Shown: positions 1-10,060, numbered from the stretch's first letter. The stretch: 64,000 nt of DNA from Phytobacter diazotrophicus (GCA_004346725.1 SMDE01000004.1:248001-312000), one strand, 5' to 3'. The notes: generated from the sequence alone by a model not told the origin. A program made the numbers and translations.

Positions 1-142
1 TTATCTGGTCAATATTGATGAAGCAGCGCGGGATAGTGTAGATGAAGATTTGGCAGAGAGCGAGCGTTTCTCTGCCGAAGAAGAAATGGATGCAACGGGT
101 GATTTATTTGCTTCCGGGACTCATGAAGGGGAACAATTGTGA
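1..142 (+). CDS. C-terminal end of a MukE/JetB-like Wadjet subunit (partial)
   Basis: An open frame enters from the left edge and gives the last 46 residues of a protein ending in an acidic tail (DEDLAESERFSAEEEMD region). Its stop codon overlaps the GTG start of the MukB-like gene (GTGA), which implies translational coupling. In MksBEFG/Wadjet (JetABCD) and in MukFEB operons the gene directly before the large SMC ATPase is the small winged-helix KITE subunit (MksE/JetB/MukE), so this identity is inferred from position and the acidic tail, not from a recognised domain. The kleisin gene (jetA/mksF) would lie further left, outside the window. Confidence 0.6.
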   Translation, partial: YLVNIDEAARDSVDEDLAESERFSAEEEMDATGDLFASGTHEGEQL

Positions 143-3100
143 ACCACTACCCTCTGATACGTAGCCTTAGTATTGTCAACATTAATGGCATTATGGCCCG
201 AACGTTAAATCTGGTAAATCCTCACGCACTGCGTACATCGCGACAATATGGCGGCACGGTTTCATTGTTGGGCAATAATGGTGCGGGAAAAACGTCTTTG
301 TTGGGCGCGTTTATGTTCAGCCAGATCCCTGATATTCGCTATATTAGCTTAGGGACTAAGGATGATTTCAAAGTTTCAACATCAATAAAAGATAGCGAAA
401 TGTTTCCACGCTTAGGGCAGCCCAGTATTGTTGCTCTGGAGATTGAGGCCCGGGGGACGGGCCACCGGCATCTGTACGTCGTTAGGGCTGAAAAAAAGAC
501 AGGAACAACATTAGAAACCCAGCTATTTTGTTTGAAACTTCCCGATAGCGTTAACCCACTGGATTGTTTACTTGATCGTAAAGGACAAGTGGCTCACCCG
601 GTAACGACAGACCAGTTACGGGATAAAGCAGCACTTTTAGGATGCGCTATTCAGACATTTAAAGACCCAAATGCCTACATGTTGGCACTGTTTCAGCATG
701 GCATTTTACCCCGAGCCTGTCAGTCACCCGATGATAAATATCGTCTGGCCCAGATCCTTCATTCAGCAATGGCCGGGCGTTTGGATAAATCGATAGAAAA
801 ACATCTCAGCGCTTATTTAATGGCCCATACTCGCGGGAATATACATTCCGTAGTGAATATGGTGCATGAGTCCATGATCAAAGTCAGACTTACGCAGCAA
901 GACCTGCAAAATTATCAAAAGGATTATCAATTTTTTAATTCATTACTTACGTTGAGCTTATCATTTTCAGCCAATACGTGGTCAGTCATTGAGAAAGCTC
1001 TGGCGATGAATGATGAAGAGCGCACGACTATTCAGAAAGAAAAATATCGGATTGAACGTGAGCTGGAAAAAATTGAGGAAACTCTGGGTTCACTAAGGCG
1101 CAAGGAAGACGCCATAAAATCGGAACTGTCAATAACGCAACAACAGATAAGCGATATTGATCCCCGACAGCAATGCGCTAATGCCGGTAGGATTTACTTT
1201 AATCAAGAGCAAAAAGCAATTGGTGAACTGAATAAACTTGAACCACAGTTAGAGAGTGCGGAAGAAGCAAGCAAACTCCAGCAAGGTATTGTTGATGAGC
1301 TGGAAAGAAAAAAAAGTGAAAATGAAGAGAGCCAGCTACGCACAGCCAAACAGCTGTCTAATGTCGTTACGCGTTATGACATCGCTCAGAAAATGGCATC
1401 GCAATATAACCACGCAAAACAGCTCTATGATGAGATTAACCAATGGAATATGGCTTTTACTCTGTCAGGATTAAGCGCATTCATTGAACAACTCGTGAAC
1501 CAGGAAAAAGAGGCGGGAAATGCCCTCAACCATGCGGAGCGCCAATTACGATCTCATCAGGAAATCCTGGATGCTTATACTGTTGCCGCAAACAGTGCGC
1601 GAAAATTGGGGGATGATATCTCTCCTCCAGACGCTCAGCGCTGGTTTAGGGAAAAATGTGGTCAACTGGAAAAATGGCGTATCGAAGACGCTCAACTGGG
1701 GGGGCGACAACAGCATCATAAGACGTTACAGGGAGATCATCAAAAACAGCGACGTCTTCAGCAACGGCTTCGTGATGCAGGCATGCTATCGTTGCCATTG
1801 AACGATGAGGACTTTGCGCAGCAACTGGCGATACAACAAGAGCAAGAATTGCACTTAAATGAACAAAAGGAACAATTAGCGCAACGTCAGACCGAAGTAC
1901 AAGATCAAATTAAGCAGCTTGATATCGATATTGCACGCTATGAGCAACAGAGTCAGCAGTGGCACCAATATCAGCCATCGGTTAGCTATTTACGTACTAT
2001 TTTTCCTGATGATGATTTGACGCCGCAACGCTGCGAACAACTAATTCTTGACCATGCGTTACACGTTAAATCACTTCGGCAGGTAGTCATTGGCTACGAA
2101 ACGGAAATCAAACAATGCCAGGGGCGCCGTGACAAACTGAGTGGAAGAGAAGCAGGAAGTCTTGAGTATTTGCGGACTCTTGCCGCTGACGTATCGGGAA
2201 TATCGGTTGCTGAATTGTACGCAGATATCGAAGTACAGGACGCCGGATATTTTGAGGCGGCATTAGGGCCGTTAATGTTCGCCATACTTGTCAATGGTGA
2301 TGTCGATGATGCCGCCAGACAATTGCTTACACAATACGATGAGCAATGGCCGCTTCCCGATATTTTGTTGATCAGTGTAACCCAACCTATAGACGTTTTA
2401 CGCAACGGGTCGTTCGAGTCGGAATTACTTTTTAAAGATATCACCGACGAATATAACACGGTGGAGAGTATCCTCCCGCCCTGGTGTGTTATAGATGAAC
2501 CGCGATACCGCCGCATCAGCCAGATACGTTCAGAGCCCGTATTAGGTGATAAAGCCCGCGAGGCGCTTATCCTTCAATTGGACCAACAGATTCAACTGGT
2601 AGAAGAAAAGAGCGAGACGCTGGAACGTGAGATTGAAGACGTTGAACGTAACAACGAACATCTTAAGGCCGTTAGCGCGGCTCCCTCATTTATTTGGGAT
2701 GATGAACCGCCGCTGGAAGATACTCGCCGACAGCGAAGCCATCGTCATACCGCTCTGACAGATATTGAAGAAAAACACAGAAGCGTGTCCAGTCAGTGGA
2801 AAAAAAGCCGGAATCTCTTACTGGCGCTACAGGAATGTGAACCAGACAGTAAAATCCTGTTTCGGGATTTTCCTCAGGAACTGGCCGAGATTGCTGATCA
2901 GATAAAGCGGGCTGAAGCTGCCGGGCGTGCTATTAAACGCTATCAGCCGTTAATTAATCAGATAGAAAAAGAGTATCCATTACTACGGGAAGAATACCCG
3001 GAAAATATAGCGCAAGTACGCCAGCAGGTTGAGCAGAACGAGAAAACCTGGCAAACCTCTGCAATGCGAGTTCGACTGGTGAAAGAGTTAAACAGTGTGC

Positions 3101-4722
3101 GTGCTCACCTTAACCAGGAATATGCTAATGCTCAGAAAATACTGGAAGATGAAGCACAAGCACAAATCCTCTTATCTGGCGATCAAAAACGGCTGGAACA
3201 GGACGGTGACCGAATTAAACAAGAACTCACAACTGCAAAAAATGAGTTAGCTGAAAAAGATAAGTTTTACTCAGATCTGATATCCGCGATTACTCGCTAC
3301 CGCCAGAATCGTGATGAGGCTAAAAATGATCTGGATAATTTGCCATTTCCCTACACATTCGGTCTGGAAATTAAACTTGCCTCACAGCTCGCGCATTTAC
3401 AGAGCCAACTTGAAAAACTGAATAACAATTTAAGAGAGTGCTATACAAAAACGGCTGCGTTGCATCAGCAACGCTCAAAAGAAGAATTAAACCTGACAAA
3501 TCAAAATAACAAACTTACTGCCCTGACAGAAAAAATTGAACAGATAACTAAGCAGCGCAACGGAATTATAAGTGCATTAAAAGCCGATGGCTCTTATGGT
3601 GAGCTGGAACCTGTAATGCGCGAAATGCTGATCAATGGCAAAGTACCATCACCGGGAGCGCTTTTGCTAGTTGATCAATCATTGCTGACTCAACTGACCC
3701 GGTTAACTATTGAATATTCTATTTCTTCAGCCGACCCCTTTATGCAGCAATTAGCGTCCTGCGGTCAGGATACATCTGACATCGCTGAAGTCTGTGCCAC
3801 GCTTTACAGCCGCGCAGTGGCGCTGTTTCGCCGCCGTGCACGGCAGGATATCCAGCGCGCCACACAGCCAAGAGAAATGTTGCAGGCGTTATCTAAGGCG
3901 GCGAAAGACGCACAGATCATGTTGGCTGAAACCGAGGCTGCGTTCCAGATGCGCCGGGATGAACTGGCCGACGCTCTATCGCGCCGGATTAACGATGAAA
4001 AAAGGGCGATAAGCCGGTTAAGCGCTGAACTTACCGGAATTGGCTTTGGGCAGGTTGCCAGTGTGCGTCTGGAAGCCAGGACGGTTAAGCATTTTCAGGA
4101 TACCCTGAACGCCCTGAAATCAGGCGGATATGGTATGGACGATCTCTTTTCCACGGCAGGAACCGTTACCGAAGCGCTGGCTGGCCTGTATAAAAAAATC
4201 AATCAACATGAAATTGATGGTTCACATTTGCTGGATCACCGTAATTATCTGGATGTAAAAACGCTAATACAGCGTCGTGGTGCAGAGCAGTTTGAACCAC
4301 TGAACGCTTCCAGCCTGTCAACCGGGGAACGAATCGGCTCCGGGCTGGCGGTGCTGATTGCCGTGCTCAGGCACTGGGGACGTAGCTCTCACGGTAATAA
4401 AGAGCCTTTCACTTTGCCGCTGGTGATGGACGAGGTTTCCCGTCTGGATGCCGCCTCTCAGGCGACAGTCCACGAACTGGCGGTAAGAACCGGGTGCCAG
4501 ATGTTGGTTGCAGCCCCGGAAACGTTAGGAAAAATTACCGGAACCGGCTACCAGTTGGTGCGCATAGTCAGGACAGAGGACACGGGAGCCAACGGGCAAA
4601 GTGTTACGCACCATCAGGTGAAAATTACCGGTGTCCGCGACGCCCAGCAGTTGCCATTTGACGTTGATAGCTATCTGGCTACAGAAGAGAATGCTGAAAG
4701 TGACGAGGTGAAAGCAATTTAA
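139..4722 (+). CDS. jetC: MukB/MksB/JetC-like SMC-family ATPase of a Wadjet defence system
   Basis: This is a 1527-residue condensin-type ATPase. A Walker A loop GNNGAGKT lies at residues 45-52, close to the MukB N-terminus. Two long coiled-coil arms flank a hinge at about 650-800 that resembles the MukB hinge (AELYADIEVQDAGYF). The C-terminal head has an ABC signature LSTGERIGSG near 1393 and a Walker B LVMDEVSRLD near 1430. Length is close to MukB (1486 aa). It is coupled to its neighbours: GTGA overlap with the upstream gene and TAATG overlap with the Toprim gene. A Toprim protein next to a MukB-like ATPase is the hallmark of Wadjet/MksBEFG, which recognises circular plasmid DNA by loop extrusion and cuts it. 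The chromosomal mukBEF locus has no such partner, so this is an accessory copy. The Wadjet subtype was not assigned. Confidence 0.88.
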   Translation: MNHYPLIRSLSIVNINGIMARTLNLVNPHALRTSRQYGGTVSLLGNNGAGKTSLLGAFMFSQIPDIRYISLGTKDDFKVSTSIKDSEMFPRLGQPSIVALEIEARGTGHRHLYVVRAEKKTGTTLETQLFCLKLPDSVNPLDCLLDRKGQVAHPVTTDQLRDKAALLGCAIQTFKDPNAYMLALFQHGILPRACQSPDDKYRLAQILHSAMAGRLDKSIEKHLSAYLMAHTRGNIHSVVNMVHESMIKVRLTQQDLQNYQKDYQFFNSLLTLSLSFSANTWSVIEKALAMNDEERTTIQKEKYRIERELEKIEETLGSLRRKEDAIKSELSITQQQISDIDPRQQCANAGRIYFNQEQKAIGELNKLEPQLESAEEASKLQQGIVDELERKKSENEESQLRTAKQLSNVVTRYDIAQKMASQYNHAKQLYDEINQWNMAFTLSGLSAFIEQLVNQEKEAGNALNHAERQLRSHQEILDAYTVAANSARKLGDDISPPDAQRWFREKCGQLEKWRIEDAQLGGRQQHHKTLQGDHQKQRRLQQRLRDAGMLSLPLNDEDFAQQLAIQQEQELHLNEQKEQLAQRQTEVQDQIKQLDIDIARYEQQSQQWHQYQPSVSYLRTIFPDDDLTPQRCEQLILDHALHVKSLRQVVIGYETEIKQCQGRRDKLSGREAGSLEYLRTLAADVSGISVAELYADIEVQDAGYFEAALGPLMFAILVNGDVDDAARQLLTQYDEQWPLPDILLISVTQPIDVLRNGSFESELLFKDITDEYNTVESILPPWCVIDEPRYRRISQIRSEPVLGDKAREALILQLDQQIQLVEEKSETLEREIEDVERNNEHLKAVSAAPSFIWDDEPPLEDTRRQRSHRHTALTDIEEKHRSVSSQWKKSRNLLLALQECEPDSKILFRDFPQELAEIADQIKRAEAAGRAIKRYQPLINQIEKEYPLLREEYPENIAQVRQQVEQNEKTWQTSAMRVRLVKELNSVRAHLNQEYANAQKILEDEAQAQILLSGDQKRLEQDGDRIKQELTTAKNELAEKDKFYSDLISAITRYRQNRDEAKNDLDNLPFPYTFGLEIKLASQLAHLQSQLEKLNNNLRECYTKTAALHQQRSKEELNLTNQNNKLTALTEKIEQITKQRNGIISALKADGSYGELEPVMREMLINGKVPSPGALLLVDQSLLTQLTRLTIEYSISSADPFMQQLASCGQDTSDIAEVCATLYSRAVALFRRRARQDIQRATQPREMLQALSKAAKDAQIMLAETEAAFQMRRDELADALSRRINDEKRAISRLSAELTGIGFGQVASVRLEARTVKHFQDTLNALKSGGYGMDDLFSTAGTVTEALAGLYKKINQHEIDGSHLLDHRNYLDVKTLIQRRGAEQFEPLNASSLSTGERIGSGLAVLIAVLRHWGRSSHGNKEPFTLPLVMDEVSRLDAASQATVHELAVRTGCQMLVAAPETLGKITGTGYQLVRIVRTEDTGANGQSVTHHQVKITGVRDAQQLPFDVDSYLATEENAESDEVKAI

Positions 4723-5729
4723 TGCATAAGCAACTGTTTCAGTTAGGTTTCCCGGTCAGTGAACTTGGCGATATTCTTCAGCAACTGAAAGAACGGCAAA
4801 TGATGTTCGAAAATGATAAGGAAAAGTTGCTACGAAATTATCTGGCTGAACTGGGTATTATCATCCCCTTCACGCGCAATCGCTGGCGGCTGGTGGAAAG
4901 TGAACGCCTGGAAATCCTGCTGGCGCAGGTGCAGCAACAGATACAACAACAGATCATTGGCAGAAAAGAGCATCGTCCGGCTATCCCTCGGCGAATGCAG
5001 AGGATCCATCATAAATCAGCGTCGGCATGGCGAGGTAACAGTAAAGCAAGTCTGAGCCAACCCTTAGTCAAAGGGCAGACCGTTACCTATGATGATATCT
5101 TACGACTTCGTAGCCAGGGGACAGCGCTGCGGCTAACGTTTACCGGCAATAATAGGGAAAACGTTTTGTTTGCCGATGATGAAAGTCGATGGCGTTCGGA
5201 GTGTTGTTTGCCAGAACGAATGCTACTTGATTTACTCTCTGTGGACATGTCATCGGCACAACTGATCATGACCGTTGAAAATTTAGGTGCTTATGTTGAT
5301 ATGCCGCTTGTTGATGGTTTGATACTGATTTTTGCTCCCGGTCTGAATTATCAACCCGCCTGCCGGTGGATTTCGCAATACGGGCAGGATATACCTTGGG
5401 TACATTTTCCCGATCTCGATCCGAATGGATTGATGATTGCCCGACAACTATCCTACTCATTGGCCCGAGCCTGCCGGATCTGGTTACCGGACTTTTGGCC
5501 GTCAGCACACCAGGTTAATGACATAATAGGAGCCGGAAAACATGCCTGGGATACCGCGCCGGATTGCCCTCAACTCAGGCAATTAAAGCAGGAACAGCGC
5601 TGGATTGAACAGGAGGTGCTGGTTGTGGATTACCGTTGTATTGCAGCGATACAGAGGTTGGTCAATCATTCTGGTGATGAAATAGTACATATCGAATCGA
5701 CGGAAAACTCAATTGAACAAGATGTGTAG
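4722..5729 (+). CDS. jetD: JetD/MksG-like Toprim nuclease subunit of Wadjet
   Basis: This 335-residue protein starts on an ATG that overlaps the stop of the SMC gene (TAATG). The N-terminal third is helical and basic, as expected for the DNA-binding arm of JetD (DUF3322-like). The C-terminal half has the Toprim hallmarks: a conserved glutamate in VENLGAY near residue 185 and the acidic cluster FPDLDPNG near residue 231 (DxD followed by G). In characterised Wadjet systems JetD is the nuclease that cleaves plasmid DNA held by the JetABC motor. No chromosomal MukBEF has this partner, so the gene is the best evidence that the operon is defensive. Family assignment rests on motifs and context. Confidence 0.85.
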   Translation: MHKQLFQLGFPVSELGDILQQLKERQMMFENDKEKLLRNYLAELGIIIPFTRNRWRLVESERLEILLAQVQQQIQQQIIGRKEHRPAIPRRMQRIHHKSASAWRGNSKASLSQPLVKGQTVTYDDILRLRSQGTALRLTFTGNNRENVLFADDESRWRSECCLPERMLLDLLSVDMSSAQLIMTVENLGAYVDMPLVDGLILIFAPGLNYQPACRWISQYGQDIPWVHFPDLDPNGLMIARQLSYSLARACRIWLPDFWPSAHQVNDIIGAGKHAWDTAPDCPQLRQLKQEQRWIEQEVLVVDYRCIAAIQRLVNHSGDEIVHIESTENSIEQDV

Positions 5730-5771
5730 AAAAAAGAAATTAGACTTGTAAAATTCATAAAGGATAGTTTA

Positions 5772-7574
5772 ATGATTGACAGATTAGAGCTTACAAAAAA
5801 TGTCCAGTTCTATGACCTTAAAGTTCCTCTCGATAATGAGGAAAGACAAATTACAAATAACGAAATTCTGAGCATCCTGAATTCTGCCGATGATAATATT
5901 GAACCAGATTCTGATTATCTGATAAATGATTTCAGGGTGGGAAGGAATTTGATTGATGCTGATGTTCATTTTATTTATTCTCTTCGCGTCTTCCCTACAC
6001 TAAGGCCTGTCTATTTTATGGGGGAACTTGAAGGTGGTGAGAATTTTTACGATACAATATATGCGTTCATATTGATTCTGGAATTTGATAACAGTATAGC
6101 CATAATAAAAAAGAGCTGTGCAAACATATCTGATAAGTTAGAGAATGATTTTAATTTAATCACAAGTCACTCATTGGCAGGAACATTTAATGATTCTGAT
6201 GTTTCATTTCAGAAAATATCCACGCGAAGCATGACGAATTCGGATAAAGCTATCAGGAGTCGTTCATTTGAATCATCAGATCTTAAGGGGGCTTTTTCTA
6301 CACATGCTGCTGGCAGATCAATACCTTACTATTTGAAACTTCGACAAGGCCCAACAATTAAGACAATTTCAGGCAGTGGCAGATTAGTTGAAGCATCACA
6401 GAGAATTAGTTTCGATGATATTGCCTCATGGTCTTACCATCAATTATGCCTTGTCAGGCAAGGTGGCGGTGTTAAAGATTTTTTAAATTACTTTGCACAA
6501 CAGAAAGAATTAAATGAAGTTATGGCATTAACTCAGCCGAATGCACTCCTCATTGAAAGTACTGCTTTGTATGAAAAAATAGAGTCAGAAGGGCTAAGGA
6601 TTAAATATAAACTACCCGACGGTGAAGATTGTTATCTATCTGAGAAGATGCTTAATAAGCTTTTTCAAAAACTCGAAAAGGTATATGAAATTAGAGATGA
6701 TTTAACGATTGATTCAGCTATTGGCAGTGCAAAAATAAAAAGAAATAATAAAACGCTTACAATAGAGTCAACTATCCTTAGACGGTTAAAAATTCTATCG
6801 AATGGCAAAGAGGCTACTCTCCAGAGTTTTATCTTTAAAAATGGATTCTATAGCATAACATTTCAGGATCCTCGTTATATGTATTTTATGGGGAATTGTT
6901 TCGAGGATGCGTCTGGAATTTCAGAAATAAATAGCATTTTGGACATTCTTATGCCTGTTGAAAATATGGATAAGGTATTAAGTGAAAAAGGCACCTTTAC
7001 AAAACTGAGTACTAAGTTCTCTACGGGATCAATGTTTGATTTGGTTGAGGAAATTCATAAGAATGATGACTATATATTTTGCGACGATCTGGGGAACGAA
7101 TGGGCTGACCACATAACGTTTAATAAACAAGATTCCTGCATCAGTTTCATTCATTCAAAACATGGCTCGAAGACTACGTCAGCAAGCAAGTTACATGATG
7201 TCGTCGGGCAGGCAATTAAAAATCTGGGATATATGTATTTTAGTACACCAGACCTTTTGGACAAAGTTAAAAATAAATTAAAGAAAAACTATGTAAACAA
7301 CAATACGGCTACAAAGATCAATAAAATAAGGAAAGGTGATACAAGAAAGCTCAAAAAGTATCTTGATGAATTATCAAAAGATGTTAAATTGCACAGGAAA
7401 TGTATTTTGAGCTGTTCATTTATTTCAAAAAAAGAAGTTAAGCGTGAGTTTGGTAAATTACGACGTAATCAGCCAGTAAAGCCGCATGTGATACAACTTT
7501 TATGGATACTGTCTTCTTTTTCTCATGCGGTTAAAGAAGTTAATGCAGTGCCAGTAATATATTGTGAAAAATGA
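5772..7574 (+). CDS. Uncharacterised 600-aa protein with a possible PD-(D/E)xK-like nuclease motif
   Basis: I do not recognise this family. The gene begins 42 bp after jetD on the same strand, with an AAGGA ribosome site eight bases before the ATG, so it may be co-transcribed with the Wadjet genes. It is clearly more AT-rich than jetC and jetD and uses many AAA/ATA codons, which suggests a separate origin. Residues about 433-490 read like a degenerate PD-(D/E)xK core: an Asp in NEWADHITF, then a beta-strand with HSK (H in place of D/E), then a helix with VVGQAIKN as a possible motif-IV Gln. Much of the rest is mixed alpha/beta with a lysine-rich tail. It could be an extra effector of the Wadjet operon or an independent defence gene. 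The nuclease reading is inference. Confidence 0.6.
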   Translation: MIDRLELTKNVQFYDLKVPLDNEERQITNNEILSILNSADDNIEPDSDYLINDFRVGRNLIDADVHFIYSLRVFPTLRPVYFMGELEGGENFYDTIYAFILILEFDNSIAIIKKSCANISDKLENDFNLITSHSLAGTFNDSDVSFQKISTRSMTNSDKAIRSRSFESSDLKGAFSTHAAGRSIPYYLKLRQGPTIKTISGSGRLVEASQRISFDDIASWSYHQLCLVRQGGGVKDFLNYFAQQKELNEVMALTQPNALLIESTALYEKIESEGLRIKYKLPDGEDCYLSEKMLNKLFQKLEKVYEIRDDLTIDSAIGSAKIKRNNKTLTIESTILRRLKILSNGKEATLQSFIFKNGFYSITFQDPRYMYFMGNCFEDASGISEINSILDILMPVENMDKVLSEKGTFTKLSTKFSTGSMFDLVEEIHKNDDYIFCDDLGNEWADHITFNKQDSCISFIHSKHGSKTTSASKLHDVVGQAIKNLGYMYFSTPDLLDKVKNKLKKNYVNNNTATKINKIRKGDTRKLKKYLDELSKDVKLHRKCILSCSFISKKEVKREFGKLRRNQPVKPHVIQLLWILSSFSHAVKEVNAVPVIYCEK

Positions 7575-7600
7575 TTTTGTTAGGTCATACTTACTATGAC

Positions 7601-7624
7601 GATGCCCGGTTTAAGTCGGGCATC
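7601..7624. terminator. Hairpin between two convergent genes
   Basis: A perfect 8-bp stem GATGCCCG/CGGGCATC with an eight-base loop lies between the stop of the 600-aa gene and the stop of the convergent RloC-like gene. A T-rich stretch follows about seven bases later on the plus strand. It probably ends transcription from one or both sides. Confidence 0.55.
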
Positions 7625-7639
7625 TGAAATATATTATTT

Positions 7640-10060
7640 TTATACTTCCTGATATTCTCCAATACTTTTCAACAAATAATTGTACTGATCAGGGTCTGAT
7701 TTATTCATTTTATCCAGAACGAAATTGGCCACTCTGGAAATCTCAGGAACCTCAAGTGGTTTAAATCCACGGTCAGGTATTGATTCAAGATGCGAATATT
7801 CATTGTTGAGGCGATTTATCAGTGCAATGGCAGTCGCATCCTCATCGCCGAAAAATTTCTTGATCTTCTCAAATGAATCATTTTTATCGTCATGCCAGGG
7901 ATACTTAAAGTACAAGAATGCTTCCAGAAATTTTCTGAGATTATTTCCGAAAGCATAAAATGGTTCGTAGCATTCATTTGCCATAGTCTGGTCCCGACAT
8001 TTGTAGATCTGCTGAAAAAGATAATTAAATTCCGTAATATAATCATTCAAATACGCAGGCATAAGTATAATATTACTTCCTCTGCCGTTACGTTCCAACA
8101 TGAAATTTTCTTTGTCTTCGACGTTTCTTGCCTTACCTTCACCCACCGTGATTTTCTTTTTAGGAATAGATAACCTCTTCAGGTATTTTAAAAAATCCAA
8201 ATTATGTGTGGAAATGAAAAGTTGCTTGTATCGATAACCATTGGAACCATCAGCATTCTTAATTGGTTTAGCTATCAACCCTTCAATCAGGCTGAACATA
8301 AAAAATATATGATTCCCATCTAAACTGGAGATTGGGTCATCAATATAAATAATAAGTTCTTTGCCTTTACTCTCTGGTTCTTCCAGTTTTGCAATAAAGT
8401 AACAGAATGCGATTAAACTACATTCACCTTCACTTAGATTGAAAGCCGATTTTCCTCCTCGCATAATTTCAAATTTAACTGATGTTTTAATCGAATCATC
8501 TTTGGCTTCTAATTGTATACTATCGTGCCCAAAGAAATGGTTGAGCAGTGCATTTACTTTTTCTGCCCCTTTGCGTTCATCTTTCTGCTCTCCCTGTAGC
8601 TGTGTGATCTTTGTTTCTCGTTCGGTGACTTGATTTCTGGCATTAAGAAAATCAGTAGAAGCTTTGTTGGCTTCTGTATTTAAATTTTCTATGCGAATTA
8701 GTTCATCATCATAGTTAATTGTCTGAATGAAAGATGCAACATCAGTAAGTCTTAGTGCATCGCGGGCTGCATTCTTATCTTTTTCAAGTGTCTTCGTTCG
8801 GGTATTGTTTTGACTCACTAGGTTATTGATATCGCGAGAATACTGCTGGATTTTCTCAATGGAATAATGGACGTCGGGCATTTCTAACGGTTTAAAAAGG
8901 TCATTTTTTCTTGAGGTTAATGCTTTTTCTAAAAATTCTAGATCTTGTTTGTAGACGGTTAATTCTTCATCAAGGTCCGTCTTACTTTGTTCAAATACAA
9001 CACGCTCTTCAGGATAAAACATATTCCCTGTCAAAGTCATAAATGTGGGAATCTTAACAATTGCATTTGAGATAGACGCTAAGCAGCTATCAATGTCTGA
9101 TTCTAGAACTGAAGACTCCTCGTTAAAATGAGAGTCCAGAACCTGCCAGATATCGTGCGGTAGATTCTGGCGACAGAAGGCGCACGTCTCTCTTTTTTCT
9201 TTATGAAGTGAGATCCCTTGTTTTACCCATGTTTGTAAAATACTATCGTTAAGTAGTTCCTGGAGAGGCTGGGTAGGTATAATACGTCTGGAGAGAAGCT
9301 CTTCTGCATTTTTTCTGATTTCTGCGATTTTAAGATCAATATCGATCAAGGTAGTAATGTCAGGAAGTGCCTCCTGTTTCAGGAGTGAAAGCTTGTGCGC
9401 TTGCTCTTCCATACTAAGATATTTAAATCCGGCTTTCTTAGTAATTGAGATATCCTGTTTTATATTTGTAATGCTGTAAACTGATTTTCCATAATCGCGA
9501 TTCTTTTTTATCTTGTTATTAGCGTGAGCTCTCAATTTTTCTTCTAAGGCATCTGAAGCTGTTTGGTGGTTGGCCTTAGCCTGATTCCATTTTTTGTTTT
9601 TTTCTTCCTGATTAAAGCGAAAGCCTGATTTTGTTTCTATGCTACCAAGTTCGGTTTCTATTTCTGCAATGGCATCTTCGATTTCTTTATTTTTCTCACC
9701 AACGATAGCAAATGTTTTGATTTCACCACTATCCTGATTGACAAGAAAACTGAGGTTATCGTTCACAAAATCACGATTATAGACTCTGATATCGTAGTGG
9801 TGGTTATTGACGTCGGCAGAAGTAATATTACCCTTATCGCCGTAAATAGTGAAAGATGGAGTCGTAAAGTTAGGGGGAAGATGTTTTGTCTCTAAAGCTC
9901 GAAAGATCCGTGATAAGGTAGTTTTTCCCGAATAGTTGCGCCCATACAAGACATTTAATCGTTTAAAGCTCTGAACATTATTACCGCGATCTTTAACACT
10001 TTTTCGCCAGGTAAAATCACTAAAACTACCAAAATTAGAAATGTCAATCTGATTGATCAT
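7640..10060 (-). CDS. rloC: RloC-like anticodon nuclease (ABC/AAA_13 ATPase with zinc hook and HEPN-like C-terminus)
   Basis: The 806-residue protein has an N-terminal ATPase half with Walker A GRNYSGKTT at 40-48, a long coiled coil, a CxxC zinc hook (C293-A-F-C296), then the ABC signature LSEGECS, Walker B LIIYIDDPISSLD and an H-loop ISTHN. The C-terminal domain carries R709xxxE713 and H757 in NNEYSH, which fits the Arg-Glu-His triad of PrrC/RloC tRNases. RloC excises the wobble nucleotide of tRNA when phage or DNA damage triggers it, giving abortive infection. The ATG at 10060 is preferred over one at 10081 because a GAGG lies upstream of it at suitable distance, and the N-terminus then matches the family. 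It converges on the Wadjet-linked genes. The specific tRNA target cannot be seen. Confidence 0.8.
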   Translation of the reverse strand: MINQIDISNFGSFSDFTWRKSVKDRGNNVQSFKRLNVLYGRNYSGKTTLSRIFRALETKHLPPNFTTPSFTIYGDKGNITSADVNNHHYDIRVYNRDFVNDNLSFLVNQDSGEIKTFAIVGEKNKEIEDAIAEIETELGSIETKSGFRFNQEEKNKKWNQAKANHQTASDALEEKLRAHANNKIKKNRDYGKSVYSITNIKQDISITKKAGFKYLSMEEQAHKLSLLKQEALPDITTLIDIDLKIAEIRKNAEELLSRRIIPTQPLQELLNDSILQTWVKQGISLHKEKRETCAFCRQNLPHDIWQVLDSHFNEESSVLESDIDSCLASISNAIVKIPTFMTLTGNMFYPEERVVFEQSKTDLDEELTVYKQDLEFLEKALTSRKNDLFKPLEMPDVHYSIEKIQQYSRDINNLVSQNNTRTKTLEKDKNAARDALRLTDVASFIQTINYDDELIRIENLNTEANKASTDFLNARNQVTERETKITQLQGEQKDERKGAEKVNALLNHFFGHDSIQLEAKDDSIKTSVKFEIMRGGKSAFNLSEGECSLIAFCYFIAKLEEPESKGKELIIYIDDPISSLDGNHIFFMFSLIEGLIAKPIKNADGSNGYRYKQLFISTHNLDFLKYLKRLSIPKKKITVGEGKARNVEDKENFMLERNGRGSNIILMPAYLNDYITEFNYLFQQIYKCRDQTMANECYEPFYAFGNNLRKFLEAFLYFKYPWHDDKNDSFEKIKKFFGDEDATAIALINRLNNEYSHLESIPDRGFKPLEVPEISRVANFVLDKMNKSDPDQYNYLLKSIGEYQEV

